Positions 1-7,945 of a stretch of DNA of 64,000 nt are shown in pieces. Position 1 is the stretch's first letter, and every line of letters starts with the position of its first letter. A program made the translations under genes and the position numbers. Location of the stretch: assembly GCA_905214225.1 (NCBI GenBank), contig CAJMLL010000006.1, positions 1 to 64,000 on the forward strand, written 5' to 3'. A model generated the notes under the pieces. The model worked only from the letters and a program-made list of their open reading frames with translations. It was not told the DNA's origin and searched no databases. This stretch comes from an uncultured bacterium (GTDB lineage Bacteria > Bacillota > Clostridia > Peptostreptococcales > Anaerovoracaceae).

Positions 1-2
1 AG

Positions 3-413
3 CCGGCAAGAATCGAGCAGACTGCTGATGCGGCCTCTCACATCCTGTCCATCGGCAATCAGTGCGGCGAGGGATGGCTGCTGACTGGAGAAATGGTCGA
101 GCTGATCCACAGCGGAGTAGAGAATATCGTCTGCCTGCAGCCGTTCGGATGCCTGCCGAATCACATCGTCGGAAAGGGCATGCTGAAACAGGTCCGCCGG
201 ATGAATCCGAAGGCCAATGTTGCGGCCATCGACTTTGACCCGGGCGCCAGCACCGTCAACCAGCTGAACCGTATCAAGCTGATGATGAGTACGGCGAGAA
301 AGAACCTGAACGAGTCCATGACAGAAGAAGAGCGCATGAGAAATGAAAAGACCCTGGCGGAAATGAGAGCAGTCAATGCTGCCTGGGAAGAACACCATCA
401 GCATGCCGTATAG
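3..413 (+). CDS. Acyl-CoA dehydratase activase-family protein, C-terminal end (partial)
   Basis: The frame is open from base 3, so the gene starts before the window. The 136 visible residues include GNQCGEGWLL and then CLQPFGCLPNHIVGKGM, the Cys-rich C-terminal signature of large activases of 2-hydroxyacyl-CoA dehydratases (DUF2229-containing, BadF/BcrA-related). Family members carry an ASKHA ATPase domain and an iron-sulfur site and donate a low-potential electron to the dehydratase; those N-terminal domains lie outside the window. The tail is acidic and basic, probably helical. No terminator follows clearly; the yebC promoter begins 30 bases after the stop. The family call is firm; the exact substrate is unknown. 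Confidence 0.75.
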   Translation, partial: PARIEQTADAASHILSIGNQCGEGWLLTGEMVELIHSGVENIVCLQPFGCLPNHIVGKGMLKQVRRMNPKANVAAIDFDPGASTVNQLNRIKLMMSTARKNLNESMTEEERMRNEKTLAEMRAVNAAWEEHHQHAV

Positions 414-443
414 GGACAAAAAGCATCCCGGCTAGGGAGACAC

Positions 444-472
444 TTGCAAGTGCTGCTGACCTGGTGTATAAT
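444..472 (+). promoter_or_regulatory. Sigma-A type promoter of yebC
   Basis: TTGCAA (444-449) and TATAAT (467-472) are separated by 17 bases, close to the consensus. The predicted start is near base 480, about 55 bases before the yebC start codon. It separates yebC from the upstream activase gene. Confidence 0.7.
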
Positions 473-535
473 ATTTCGGTGCTTTTATAGATGAACTGAG
501 TTTGATTTTTTGTATAGTTAAAAGGAGGCGTCTCC

Positions 536-1267
536 ATGGGAAGACACGGAACGATTGCAGGCAGAAAGGCAGCGCAGGATTCAAAGCGCGCAGCTTTATT
601 CACAAAGTATGCGAAGATGATCACTGTAGCGGCGAGAGACGGAGGAGACCCGGAATACAACGCCGGACTGCGTACTGCTATTGAAAAAGCCAAGGCAATC
701 AGTATGCCGAACGCAAATATTGAAAGAGCGATCAAGAAAGGTACTGGAGAGCTGGAGGGCGTATCTTACGAATCTCTGCAGTTTGAGGGATACGGTGCAG
801 GCGGAGTTGCCATCATCGTAGAGTGCCTGACAGACAACACCAATCGTACGACTTCTGCAGTGAAGTCCACTTTCGATAAGCATGGCGGGAATGTCGGAAC
901 CCCGGGATGCGTATCCTATATGTTCTCCAGAAAGGGCATTATCGTCATCGAGAAGTCTGATGACATCGATGAGGATGCACTGATGGAAACTGCTCTTGAG
1001 GCTGGCGCAGACGACATGATCAGCAATGAGGATAATTATGAGATCCAGACTGATCCATCCGCGTACAACGATGTTGATGATGCGCTGAGAAAGGCCGGAT
1101 ATGAACTGGTCGAGTCTGACATCGAGCAGGTTCCTTCCATGGAGAGCACTCCGGACGAGAAAGACCTGAAGAAGCTGAAGAAGCTTGTCGACGTTCTGGA
1201 AGACAATGAAGATGTTCAGAAGGTCCACACCAACTGCGCAGTTGATCTGGATACGGTTGAGCTGTAA
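536..1267 (+). CDS. yebC: YebC/PmpR-family protein
   Basis: The 243-residue product matches the YebC/PmpR/TACO1 family over its full length: a basic N-terminal domain (GRHGTIAGRKAAQDSKRA, then a TKYAKMI helix) followed by the GGVAIIVECLTDNTNRT segment and the acidic middle domain. Members were first described as transcription regulators; recent work on the family links them to relief of ribosome stalling on difficult sequences such as polyproline. The N-terminus differs from the common MAGHSKW start but this variant occurs in Clostridia. The start codon follows AAAGGAGG. The gene is monocistronic, between its own promoter and the hairpin terminator at 1381. Confidence 0.9.
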   Translation: MGRHGTIAGRKAAQDSKRAALFTKYAKMITVAARDGGDPEYNAGLRTAIEKAKAISMPNANIERAIKKGTGELEGVSYESLQFEGYGAGGVAIIVECLTDNTNRTTSAVKSTFDKHGGNVGTPGCVSYMFSRKGIIVIEKSDDIDEDALMETALEAGADDMISNEDNYEIQTDPSAYNDVDDALRKAGYELVESDIEQVPSMESTPDEKDLKKLKKLVDVLEDNEDVQKVHTNCAVDLDTVEL

Positions 1268-1380
1268 GAGAAAAAAGATTGGAAGATGGGAAAATAATAT
1301 CCTGTCTGTCCAGTAAATAGCCTGATGATAAGTTGTATGAAATCAGACTGCTATTGCAAACAGCGTGGATTCATGCATTG

Positions 1381-1414
1381 AACAAGAGCACTGAGTTGTC
1401 AGTGCTCTTGTTTT
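1381..1414 (+). terminator. Intrinsic terminator after yebC
   Basis: AACAAGAGCACTGA (1381-1394) and TCAGTGCTCTTGTT form a perfect 14-base-pair stem with a GTTG loop. The 3' arm runs into TTTT, as expected for a factor-independent terminator. Confidence 0.85.
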
Positions 1415-1444
1415 ACATTTACCTGACAGAATACGGATTTTAAG

Positions 1445-1473
1445 TTGAATATCCGAGGTATATGCGATATAAT
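1445..1473 (+). promoter_or_regulatory. Sigma-A type promoter of the 6S-like RNA
   Basis: TTGAAT (1445-1450) and TATAAT (1468-1473) with a 17-base spacer. Transcription should begin near base 1480, exactly where the foldable RNA starts. There is no open reading frame downstream until polA at 1692. Confidence 0.7.
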
Positions 1474-1479
1474 AAACAT

Positions 1480-1657
1480 GAGCCTGGAACATACGTTTAG
1501 AGCATTTTATTGAACCTACAGCACTTAAACGGGAATCCGGAGTCTCTTTCGGACCATACAGCCGCATTTTCAGCGGACTATGGAAAGTTTGAGCAGGGTA
1601 CCCACCTATCAATTTTGATAGGCGTCAATTAAGCTCTGACGGTGCCTCCGGGTTTTT
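1480..1657 (+). ncRNA. ssrS: 6S-like regulatory RNA
   Basis: This 180-base stretch has a promoter, no coding frame, and ends in a T-tract. Its ends pair: AGCCTGGA (1481 on) with TCCGGGTTT at the 3' end, then GCATAC-type pairs, then TTTAGAGC with GCTCTGA, giving a long closing stem. Inside are a large open bubble (GAACCTACAGC, CGGGAATCC), a small hairpin on the 3' side (CCTATCAA/TTGATAGG) and an apical arm with CCATA/TATGG and CCGC/GCGG. Closing stem, central bubble with a 3' hairpin, and terminal arm are the architecture of 6S RNA, which mimics an open promoter and sequesters RNA polymerase holoenzyme. The assignment rests on hand folding and remembered motifs, not a covariance search. Confidence 0.65.
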
Positions 1658-1691
1658 CTATTGTCATAAAAAGCGGATGGGAGATAAGTTT

Positions 1692-4349
1692 ATGGAAGAC
1701 AGAATTGTGATCATTGACGGAAACAGTCTGATTAACCGTGCCTACTATGCGATGCAGCGGCCGATGATCACTGCGGACGGTGTCTACACACAGGGAATTT
1801 TCGGATTTCTGAATATGCTCTGGAAGATTCTGGACGATGTTCAGCCGGGATACGCCGCAGTGGCCTGGGACCGGAAAACTCCGACCTTCCGGCATAAAAG
1901 CTATGATGGCTATAAGGCGGGAAGAAAGGCCATGCCTGCAGAACTTGCCATGGAACTTCCATACATGAAGAAAATCCTGACCGCTATGGATATAAAAAAT
2001 CTGGAAATTGACGGATTTGAGGCGGATGATATTCTCGGAACGGTTTCTAAAGAAGCAGAGGAGGAAGGACTCAGCCCGCTGATCATTACCGGAGATAAGG
2101 ATGCCCTTCAGCTCGCCTCAGACAAGACGCAGGTCATGATTACCAAAAAAGGAATCTCTGAGTTTGATCTGTACGATGATAAGAAGATGATGGAGGTCTA
2201 TGGCCTGACACCCCGCCAGTTTATCGATTTAAAAGGACTGATGGGAGACAAGTCGGATAACATCCCGGGAATTCCGGGAGTCGGACAGGTCACGGGACTG
2301 AAACTGATGAAGCAGTTCGGCAGCATTGAGAATCTCCTGCAGCACACCGACGAGATCAAAGGCGCAAAGCTCAGAGAAAAGGTTGAAGATAATGTTCAGC
2401 AGGTCGTCATGAGCAGAAGACTGGCGGAAATCGTCCGCAATGTGCCGCTGGATATCGATGTGAAAAGCGATCTGAAAACCGGGAATCCGGATACAGCCGC
2501 AATGGCAGAGCTCTTTCAGGAGCTGGAACTGAAGACCTTCCTGAAGAGGATGGCGGACAGAGGACTCTTGAAGCAGGAGACAAGAGAAGAAAGAACATAT
2601 AAGACTATCCGGATTGAAACGGAAGAGCAGCTGTCCGGTCTGGATGAGATTCCGGAAGGCTCGGAAATCTGGCTTCTTCTGCTGGGAAACGATGATCACG
2701 TAGGAATGCCGAAGGAAGAGCTGATTGCTCTGATGTATGAGGATAAGTATTACGTCATCGATCCCGCCCTGGAATCTTCCCTGATCGAACTTCTGAACCG
2801 GAAACACTTCCGCTTTGCAGGGCATGATCTGATCCGGGCCTACTACCCTCTGATGCGGAAAGGACTGCGGGAATTTTCCACAGCCTTTGACACGCAGATT
2901 GCCCAGTATGTCCTTGATCCTTCCCGGAAAGATTACTTTTTGTCCTCTCTGGCGCTGGAATATCTGCAGATCACTCTGCCGGACAGCAAGAAGCTGGAAA
3001 AGAAGCAGAAGCAGATCACCATGTTCCCGGGAGGTCTGGACGACGAGTCTGTGGAATATGGAAAACATGCCCTGGATGCGGCGGTTCAGCTGAGGGAACT
3101 GCAGGAAAAGAAGCTGGATGAGGAGAATGGACGGAAACTGGCGGAGGAAATTGAATTTCCGCTGATCCGGGTTCTCGCGCAGATGGAAGTTACGGGAATT
3201 CCGGTGGATGCCGGGGTTCTTCAGGAAATCGGAAGTGCGCTGAAGGAAGAGACGGATAAGCTTGAGCAGGCTATCTACACGCTGGCGGGAGAGGAATTTA
3301 ACATCAACTCCACCCAGCAGCTGGGAGAAATTCTTTTTGAAAAGCTTGGGCTTCCTGCCGGAAAGAAAACCAAGCGCGGTTACAGCACCAGTGCGGAAGT
3401 TCTGAAGAAACTGGAAAAGAAGTATCCGATCGCTTCGCTGATTCTGCAGTACCGGACGCTGACAAAGCTGCAGAGCACTTATGTGGAAGGGCTGGTGCCG
3501 CTGATCGGAGAAGACGGGAAAATCCGCGCACATTTCCAGCAGACGGTGACTGCAACCGGACGCCTGAGCTGTACCGAACCGAATCTGCAGAACATCCCGG
3601 TCAGGACGGATATCGGACGGCAGCTGCGCAGAGCCTTTACCGCGGAAAAGGGAGGACTTCTGGTGGGCGCCGATTATTCTCAGATCGAGCTGAGAATTCT
3701 GGCCCACATGTCTGGCGATGAAAACCTGGTCCGCGCATTTAACGAAGGCGAAGACATTCACCGGACCACAGCGGCCAGGGTGTTTAATGTGGATTACGAA
3801 GACGTGACACCGCTTCAGAGAAGCCGGGCCAAGGCGGTCAACTTCGGTGTGATCTACGGAATGAGCAGCTTCGGCTTATCCGAGGAAATTCACGTTTCCC
3901 GGAAAGAAGCGGAAAGCTACATCCAGGATTATTTTGCCAAGCATCCGAAGGTAAAGATTTTCATGGATGCCTGCATTGAGCAGTGCAGGGAGAAGGGATA
4001 TTCCGAGACCCTCTTCGGCCGGCGCCGCTACATTCGTGAGATCAAGTCAAAAAATTACATGTCGCGCCAGCTGGGGGAGCGTCTTGCCATGAACAGCCCG
4101 ATTCAGGGAACGGCCGCAGACATTATCAAGATCGCCATGATCCGCGTGGAAAAGGAGCTCCGGGAGAGAAAGATGAAATCGCGCCTGGTGCTGCAGATCC
4201 ACGACGAACTGATCATTCAGACAGATCCGGATGAACGCGAGCAGGTGGAAGAACTTCTGCAGAGAAATATGGAAAACGCGGCGGAACTTAAGGTTGCGCT
4301 GCTCTGTGACCGGAACGAGGGAACGTCCTGGTACGAACTGAAAGACTGA
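1692..4349 (+). CDS. polA: DNA polymerase I
   Basis: The 885-residue family A polymerase fills Okazaki gaps and acts in repair. The N-terminal third is the 5'-3' exonuclease (IIDGNSLINRAYYAM; GDKDALQLASD; GDKSDNIPGIPGVG). The middle third corresponds to the 3'-5' exonuclease fold but lacks the DxE motif (LLLLGNDD at that place), so proofreading is probably inactive, as in Bacillus and Thermus enzymes. The polymerase domain has motif A DYSQIELR near residue 661, motif B with AKAVNFGVIYG, and motif C HDEL near residue 837. An in-frame ATG at 1677 overlaps the GGGAG ribosome site, so I use ATG 1692. coaE follows after 21 bases, probably in one operon. Confidence 0.95.
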   Translation: MEDRIVIIDGNSLINRAYYAMQRPMITADGVYTQGIFGFLNMLWKILDDVQPGYAAVAWDRKTPTFRHKSYDGYKAGRKAMPAELAMELPYMKKILTAMDIKNLEIDGFEADDILGTVSKEAEEEGLSPLIITGDKDALQLASDKTQVMITKKGISEFDLYDDKKMMEVYGLTPRQFIDLKGLMGDKSDNIPGIPGVGQVTGLKLMKQFGSIENLLQHTDEIKGAKLREKVEDNVQQVVMSRRLAEIVRNVPLDIDVKSDLKTGNPDTAAMAELFQELELKTFLKRMADRGLLKQETREERTYKTIRIETEEQLSGLDEIPEGSEIWLLLLGNDDHVGMPKEELIALMYEDKYYVIDPALESSLIELLNRKHFRFAGHDLIRAYYPLMRKGLREFSTAFDTQIAQYVLDPSRKDYFLSSLALEYLQITLPDSKKLEKKQKQITMFPGGLDDESVEYGKHALDAAVQLRELQEKKLDEENGRKLAEEIEFPLIRVLAQMEVTGIPVDAGVLQEIGSALKEETDKLEQAIYTLAGEEFNINSTQQLGEILFEKLGLPAGKKTKRGYSTSAEVLKKLEKKYPIASLILQYRTLTKLQSTYVEGLVPLIGEDGKIRAHFQQTVTATGRLSCTEPNLQNIPVRTDIGRQLRRAFTAEKGGLLVGADYSQIELRILAHMSGDENLVRAFNEGEDIHRTTAARVFNVDYEDVTPLQRSRAKAVNFGVIYGMSSFGLSEEIHVSRKEAESYIQDYFAKHPKVKIFMDACIEQCREKGYSETLFGRRRYIREIKSKNYMSRQLGERLAMNSPIQGTAADIIKIAMIRVEKELRERKMKSRLVLQIHDELIIQTDPDEREQVEELLQRNMENAAELKVALLCDRNEGTSWYELKD

Positions 4350-4370
4350 TAAGTACAGGAGGGACAAAAA

Positions 4371-4973
4371 ATGATGATCATAGGAATTACCGGAGGGATC
4401 GGCGCGGGGAAATCGACGGTGTCGTCCTATATTGCTTCTCTGGGCTACCCGGTCTTCGATGCGGATGAAATCTCCAGGAATCTGACTCGGGACGGCAGTC
4501 CGGTGGTGGATGAGCTGGCGGAGGAATTCGGAGAAGAGATCCTGGATCGTCCGGGTGTGCTGAACAGGAAGAAACTTGCGGAAATTGTATTTGCCGACAG
4601 GGAAAAGAATAACAGATTGAGACAGATTGTCACAATGAAAGTCCGGGAAGCGGCGATAAAGTGGATCGCTGAATACCGCAAAAGCGGAAATTATGGTATA
4701 ATCTTTCTCGATATTCCGCTGCTGTTTGAAACCGGCTCGGAAGATCTCTGTGGACAGGTATGGTTCGTTACGGCAGATGAAGTGGTCCGCAGAAAGAGGG
4801 TCATGGCACGCGACGGTGCGACAGCCGGACAGGTTGAGAAACGCATGCGCAGCCAGATGCCGGAGCGTGAAAAAGCAGAGCGTTCGAATGAAATCATTGA
4901 TAATTCGAGAGGAGTGGAGGAGCTGCACCAGACGGTGGATGCGCTCTTGAAAAAGTATGATCGAACCTTCTAA
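4371..4973 (+). CDS. coaE: Dephospho-CoA kinase
   Basis: The 200-residue product performs the last step of coenzyme A synthesis, phosphorylating the ribose 3'-OH of dephospho-CoA. The P-loop GGIGAGKST sits near the N-terminus, followed by DADEISR and, further on, DIPLLFE, all typical of CoaE. Length is normal for the family. The start codon follows AGGAGGG; ATG 4371 and ATG 4374 are both possible. Its 3' end overlaps the next gene by 17 bases, which points to translational coupling. Confidence 0.93.
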   Translation: MMIIGITGGIGAGKSTVSSYIASLGYPVFDADEISRNLTRDGSPVVDELAEEFGEEILDRPGVLNRKKLAEIVFADREKNNRLRQIVTMKVREAAIKWIAEYRKSGNYGIIFLDIPLLFETGSEDLCGQVWFVTADEVVRRKRVMARDGATAGQVEKRMRSQMPEREKAERSNEIIDNSRGVEELHQTVDALLKKYDRTF

Positions 4974-6627
4974 GGATAATATTTTTTATCGTATTGTAGA
5001 CTATGTCCGTGATCACATGGTGGCGGTTATCGCAGCTGTGATTATTATCATGGTTGTGCTTGGTGTCCTGATCAACCATTTCCACAAGGATACGGCAGAC
5101 GAGACGACAACGGCCGGGAAACAGGCGGCGGTGAAAAGCAGCTACAGGCAGACCAGTACGGTCTATCTTCCGATGAGCAGGCTTCGTTCGCTGAAGTTCC
5201 TGTCCTCCAAAGATTCGGATACGTATTATATCGCGCAGCTTGTCTGCAGCAGTCTCTTCCGTCTGGATTCAAATCTGAATGTGGAGAAGGACCTGGTAAA
5301 GTCCTATCAGGCGCACCCTTCCAGCGGAAAAGTTGACATGACGCTGAAAAACGCGAAATTCAGCAACGGAAATACCGTGGATGCTTCTGACGTGAAGTAT
5401 ACCGTCAGCCAGATCAAGAAAGCGGGATCTTCCAGTCCCTACTATGCTTACGCAAAGAAAATCAGTTCGGTCAGTGGCAGCGGAAGCAGCGTGACAATCA
5501 CATTTTCAAAGAAGAAGGATGCGGCTCTGGATAATCTGACCTTCCCGATTGTGGATTCCAGTACCTATTCCAGCGGAAACGCGTGGAAACCGGTGGGCAG
5601 CGGACAGTATAAGATCAGCAGTCTGGACAACGGAAGACTGTCTCTGGTTTTGAAGCCGAACAACCGGTATTATGGCAGCAAGGCGTCGAACACGATTCAT
5701 TTCCGCAGACTCCCGAATCAGGACAATGTGGGAGGACTTGTCACGACTGACGCAATTACCGGCTTTCTGGATACATCGGAGGAAGCTTTCAGTGATGCTT
5801 CCGATAAGAATCTGAAGAGCACAAAGGTAAAGTCCCCGGAAGCGGAGTATATTGCCTTCCGCTTTAAGAATGCTGCGCTGAAAAAACGCCGTGTGCGTCA
5901 GGCGATCTGCTACGCAATTGACTGCAGACAGCTGATTCAGGATGATTTCGGGACGAACTGCATTCAGTCAGATACCATTTACTTCCCGAATTTCCTCGGA
6001 GCGGGTAATAAAAAGGACGATTATATCTTTAACCAGTCCAAGGCAATTCTGATGCTGAGAAAAGCGGGATACAGAGACCGTGACCAGGACGGACTGCTTG
6101 AGGATAAAAAGGGAAAGGAAGTAAACCTGACCCTGCTGGTCAACTCTGATAATAAGAGGAGGACCGAGGCAGCCCAGAGCATCGCAGAAGAGCTGAAAAA
6201 CATCGGACTCAACGTAACGGTGAAGAAAGAAGATAAAGCATCCTACCAGTCAGACCGCAAAAGTGGAAATTTTGATCTGCTGATGGGCGGATATATTTTC
6301 GATAAGAGCTATAATCTGAAAAAAATGTTTGACAAGGGCAATGAGTTGAGTTATTATAATAAAGCAGTCGCAAGTGAGGTCGATAAGCTTGAACAGACCC
6401 GGAGCGCTGCAGACCAGAAGGCAGTTTATCAGAAACTGAAGAAGGAATTGAAAAAGGATGTTCCTTACTACTGTATCTGTTATAAGACTTACTCACTGAC
6501 GACAGTGAAGAGTCTCAAGTCTTCAGGCAAAACGGTTTTCTTCAGTCCGTACAGAAATGTAAGTACATGGAGTTATAAGAGAACCATCACACCGGATACG
6601 GCATCCGATACCTATAAGAAGTCGTAA
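4957..6627 (+). CDS. Membrane-anchored family 5 (peptide-type) solute-binding protein
   Basis: The 556-residue product has the SBP_bac_5 fold of oligopeptide/nickel-type ABC transporter receptors: LTLKNAKFSNG-like strand, then DVKYTVSQIKKA, IDCRQLIQDDF and a C-terminal IGLNVTVKKED segment. Instead of a lipobox it carries one hydrophobic helix (about residues 20-42), so it looks tethered by a transmembrane anchor with the binding domain outside. No permease or ATPase genes are adjacent, so the partner transporter is unknown, and a non-transport role is possible. The gene overlaps coaE by 17 bases. No obvious terminator follows apart from the TGACGC/GCGTCA hairpin at 6651. Confidence 0.8.
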   Translation: MIEPSKDNIFYRIVDYVRDHMVAVIAAVIIIMVVLGVLINHFHKDTADETTTAGKQAAVKSSYRQTSTVYLPMSRLRSLKFLSSKDSDTYYIAQLVCSSLFRLDSNLNVEKDLVKSYQAHPSSGKVDMTLKNAKFSNGNTVDASDVKYTVSQIKKAGSSSPYYAYAKKISSVSGSGSSVTITFSKKKDAALDNLTFPIVDSSTYSSGNAWKPVGSGQYKISSLDNGRLSLVLKPNNRYYGSKASNTIHFRRLPNQDNVGGLVTTDAITGFLDTSEEAFSDASDKNLKSTKVKSPEAEYIAFRFKNAALKKRRVRQAICYAIDCRQLIQDDFGTNCIQSDTIYFPNFLGAGNKKDDYIFNQSKAILMLRKAGYRDRDQDGLLEDKKGKEVNLTLLVNSDNKRRTEAAQSIAEELKNIGLNVTVKKEDKASYQSDRKSGNFDLLMGGYIFDKSYNLKKMFDKGNELSYYNKAVASEVDKLEQTRSAADQKAVYQKLKKELKKDVPYYCICYKTYSLTTVKSLKSSGKTVFFSPYRNVSTWSYKRTITPDTASDTYKKS

Positions 6628-6649
6628 ACGGATTATACTAATGCATGAT

Positions 6650-6668
6650 ATGACGCATTTTGCGTCAT
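6650..6668 (+). terminator. Weak hairpin between the solute-binding protein gene and tRNA-Leu
   Basis: ATGACGC (6650-6656) and GCGTCAT (6662-6668) form a 7-base-pair hairpin with a TTTT-containing loop but no T-run after it. It could end the upstream transcript or mark a processing point before the tRNA. Weak support. Confidence 0.35.
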
Positions 6669-6675
6669 TCATTGT

Positions 6676-6758
6676 GCGGCTGTGGCGGAATTGGCAGACG
6701 CGTACGGTTGAGGGCCGTATGGGCAACCGTGCTGGTTCAAATCCAGTCAGCCGCACCA
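6676..6758 (+). tRNA. tRNA-Leu (anticodon GAG)
   Basis: A full class II cloverleaf: acceptor GCGGCTG pairs with CAGCCGC, the anticodon loop is TTGAGGG with GAG at positions 34-36, there is a short variable arm, and the T-loop is TTCAAAT. The 3' CCA is encoded. It reads CUC/CUU leucine codons. Confidence 0.95.
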
Positions 6759-6781
6759 TTTTTTTATCTAAAATCATCTGA

Positions 6782-6865
6782 GCCGGCGTGATGGAATTGG
6801 CAGACGTGCAGGATTCAAAATCCTGTGGTGGCAACACCGTATGGGTTCGACCCCCATCGCCGGCA
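6782..6865 (+). tRNA. tRNA-Leu (anticodon CAA)
   Basis: Acceptor GCCGGCG pairs with CGCCGGC; the anticodon loop TTCAAAA gives CAA, reading UUG. A long variable arm (GGTGGCAACACC) and T-loop GTTCGAC are present. The discriminator A is followed by TTT, so CCA is not encoded and must be added after transcription. It lies 23 bases behind the first tRNA-Leu and shares its transcript. Confidence 0.95.
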
Positions 6866-6886
6866 TTTTATTCAGAATGAAATCTG

Positions 6887-6934
6887 AACTCCCGGAATGC
6901 CGGCATAAGAAGGCCTGGTTCGGGAGTTTTTGTT
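6887..6934 (+). terminator. Intrinsic terminator after the tRNA-Leu pair
   Basis: AACTCCCG (6887-6894) pairs with CGGGAGTT (6921-6928), followed by a T-rich run. The roughly 160 bases after it (6935-7093) hold nothing I can support as a gene. Confidence 0.8.
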
Positions 6935-7093
6935 TTCCATTAATCCGATGACAACATTCTTTCCGGCTGCACGCCTGATGCTTTGCTGTCATGAAAGGAT
7001 GGGGGCTTTATTCCGGCGGGGAAAAACTGCCCTCTTGCCGGGCTGCGTTTTGTCCGAAAAGATGTTTTCTGCGGGAATGTTATTCCTGCAGCA

Positions 7094-7122
7094 TTGCGCG
7101 AAGGACAGATTTATTGTATAGT
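7094..7122 (+). promoter_or_regulatory. Promoter of yajC
   Basis: TTGCGC (7094-7099) and TATAGT (7117-7122) are 17 bases apart. The next gene start is 58 bases downstream, preceded by an AGGAGG ribosome site. Confidence 0.6.
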
Positions 7123-7179
7123 CAGAGTGTTAGGCTAAAACAGTTATAACCAAGATAAATAAGCTCAGGAGGAAAAATT

Positions 7180-7716
7180 ATGTTGAATACGGCCATGATG
7201 CTGGCTGCAGCAAACAGAAAAAACAGTTGGGTGAGCACCATTATCATGCTGGTCATCTTCTTTGCACTGATGTACTTCTTAATGATCAGACCGCAGAAGA
7301 AGAAGGAGAAGGAACAGCAGGAGATGAGAAGTGCTCTGCAGAAGGGCGATGAAGTTGTTACGATCGGCGGCATTGTCGGAACGGTCAATGCAGTAAAGAA
7401 GGACGGCAACATCGTCATCGAAGTCGGCTCCAACAGAACCAAGATGGAGGTTATGCCTTGGGGTATTTCCAAGACACTCACCAAGAAGAAGGGTGCTTCT
7501 TCCCAGAATGCAGCAAGACAGACTGCGAATAAGGAAGAGGATGGAGAGCGTACAGGAAATAAGGGCCTGAAGATGCTGAAGAAGAAGGAGCCGGAGAAGA
7601 AAGAAGAGCCGGCACCGAAGCAGAATCAGCAGCCGAAGAAGCAGGATGAGCAGGCAGACACATCCGCAGCCTCTGAGAGTAAAGAGGAAGAAGCTCCGGA
7701 AAAGAGTGAGAAATAG
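7180..7716 (+). CDS. yajC: Preprotein translocase accessory subunit YajC
   Basis: YajC associates with SecDF and SecYEG in the membrane. The product has one transmembrane helix (about residues 20-38, ending in YFLMIRPQKKKEKE, the YajC hallmark), then the conserved GDEVVTIGGIVGTV segment. At 178 residues it is about twice the usual length because of a C-terminal Lys/Glu-rich, probably disordered tail of about 80 residues. The neighbouring secDF gene supports the call, although each gene has its own promoter and yajC its own terminator. Confidence 0.92.
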   Translation: MLNTAMMLAAANRKNSWVSTIIMLVIFFALMYFLMIRPQKKKEKEQQEMRSALQKGDEVVTIGGIVGTVNAVKKDGNIVIEVGSNRTKMEVMPWGISKTLTKKKGASSQNAARQTANKEEDGERTGNKGLKMLKKKEPEKKEEPAPKQNQQPKKQDEQADTSAASESKEEEAPEKSEK

Positions 7717-7740
7717 CATATTATCTGCTGAAGAAATCAT

Positions 7741-7779
7741 GCTGCAGTGACAATCCGAATTGCCGCTGCAGCTTTTTTA
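7741..7779 (+). terminator. Intrinsic terminator after yajC
   Basis: GCTGCAG (7741-7747) pairs with CTGCAGC, with an 18-base loop, followed by TTTTTT. Confidence 0.8.
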
Positions 7780-7862
7780 TATCGGTTCAGAAGGAGGCAG
7801 CAGGTTTCTCGGGAAAATTATGATTTAGTCAGCGTGAGAAACTTCGGAAATCGATCGATTGC

Positions 7863-7891
7863 TTGAAAGCACTGTAGAAACGTAGTAAAAT
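7863..7891 (+). promoter_or_regulatory. Promoter of secDF
   Basis: TTGAAA (7863-7868) and TAAAAT (7886-7891) are separated by 17 bases, 55 bases upstream of the secDF start codon. Confidence 0.65.
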
Positions 7892-7945
7892 GATTAAGTG
7901 CAATTATCAAGACAGTAACAATTCGTGTAAGTTGAAAGGAAGAAA

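Noticed and set aside
2229-3761. A 510-codon minus-strand open frame opposite polA
   Set aside because: The plus strand encodes complete polymerase I motifs; the minus frame has no ribosome site and its product resembles no protein, so it is a shadow. The same holds for long antisense frames opposite rel, hisS, aspS, leuS, secDF and the AGCS gene.
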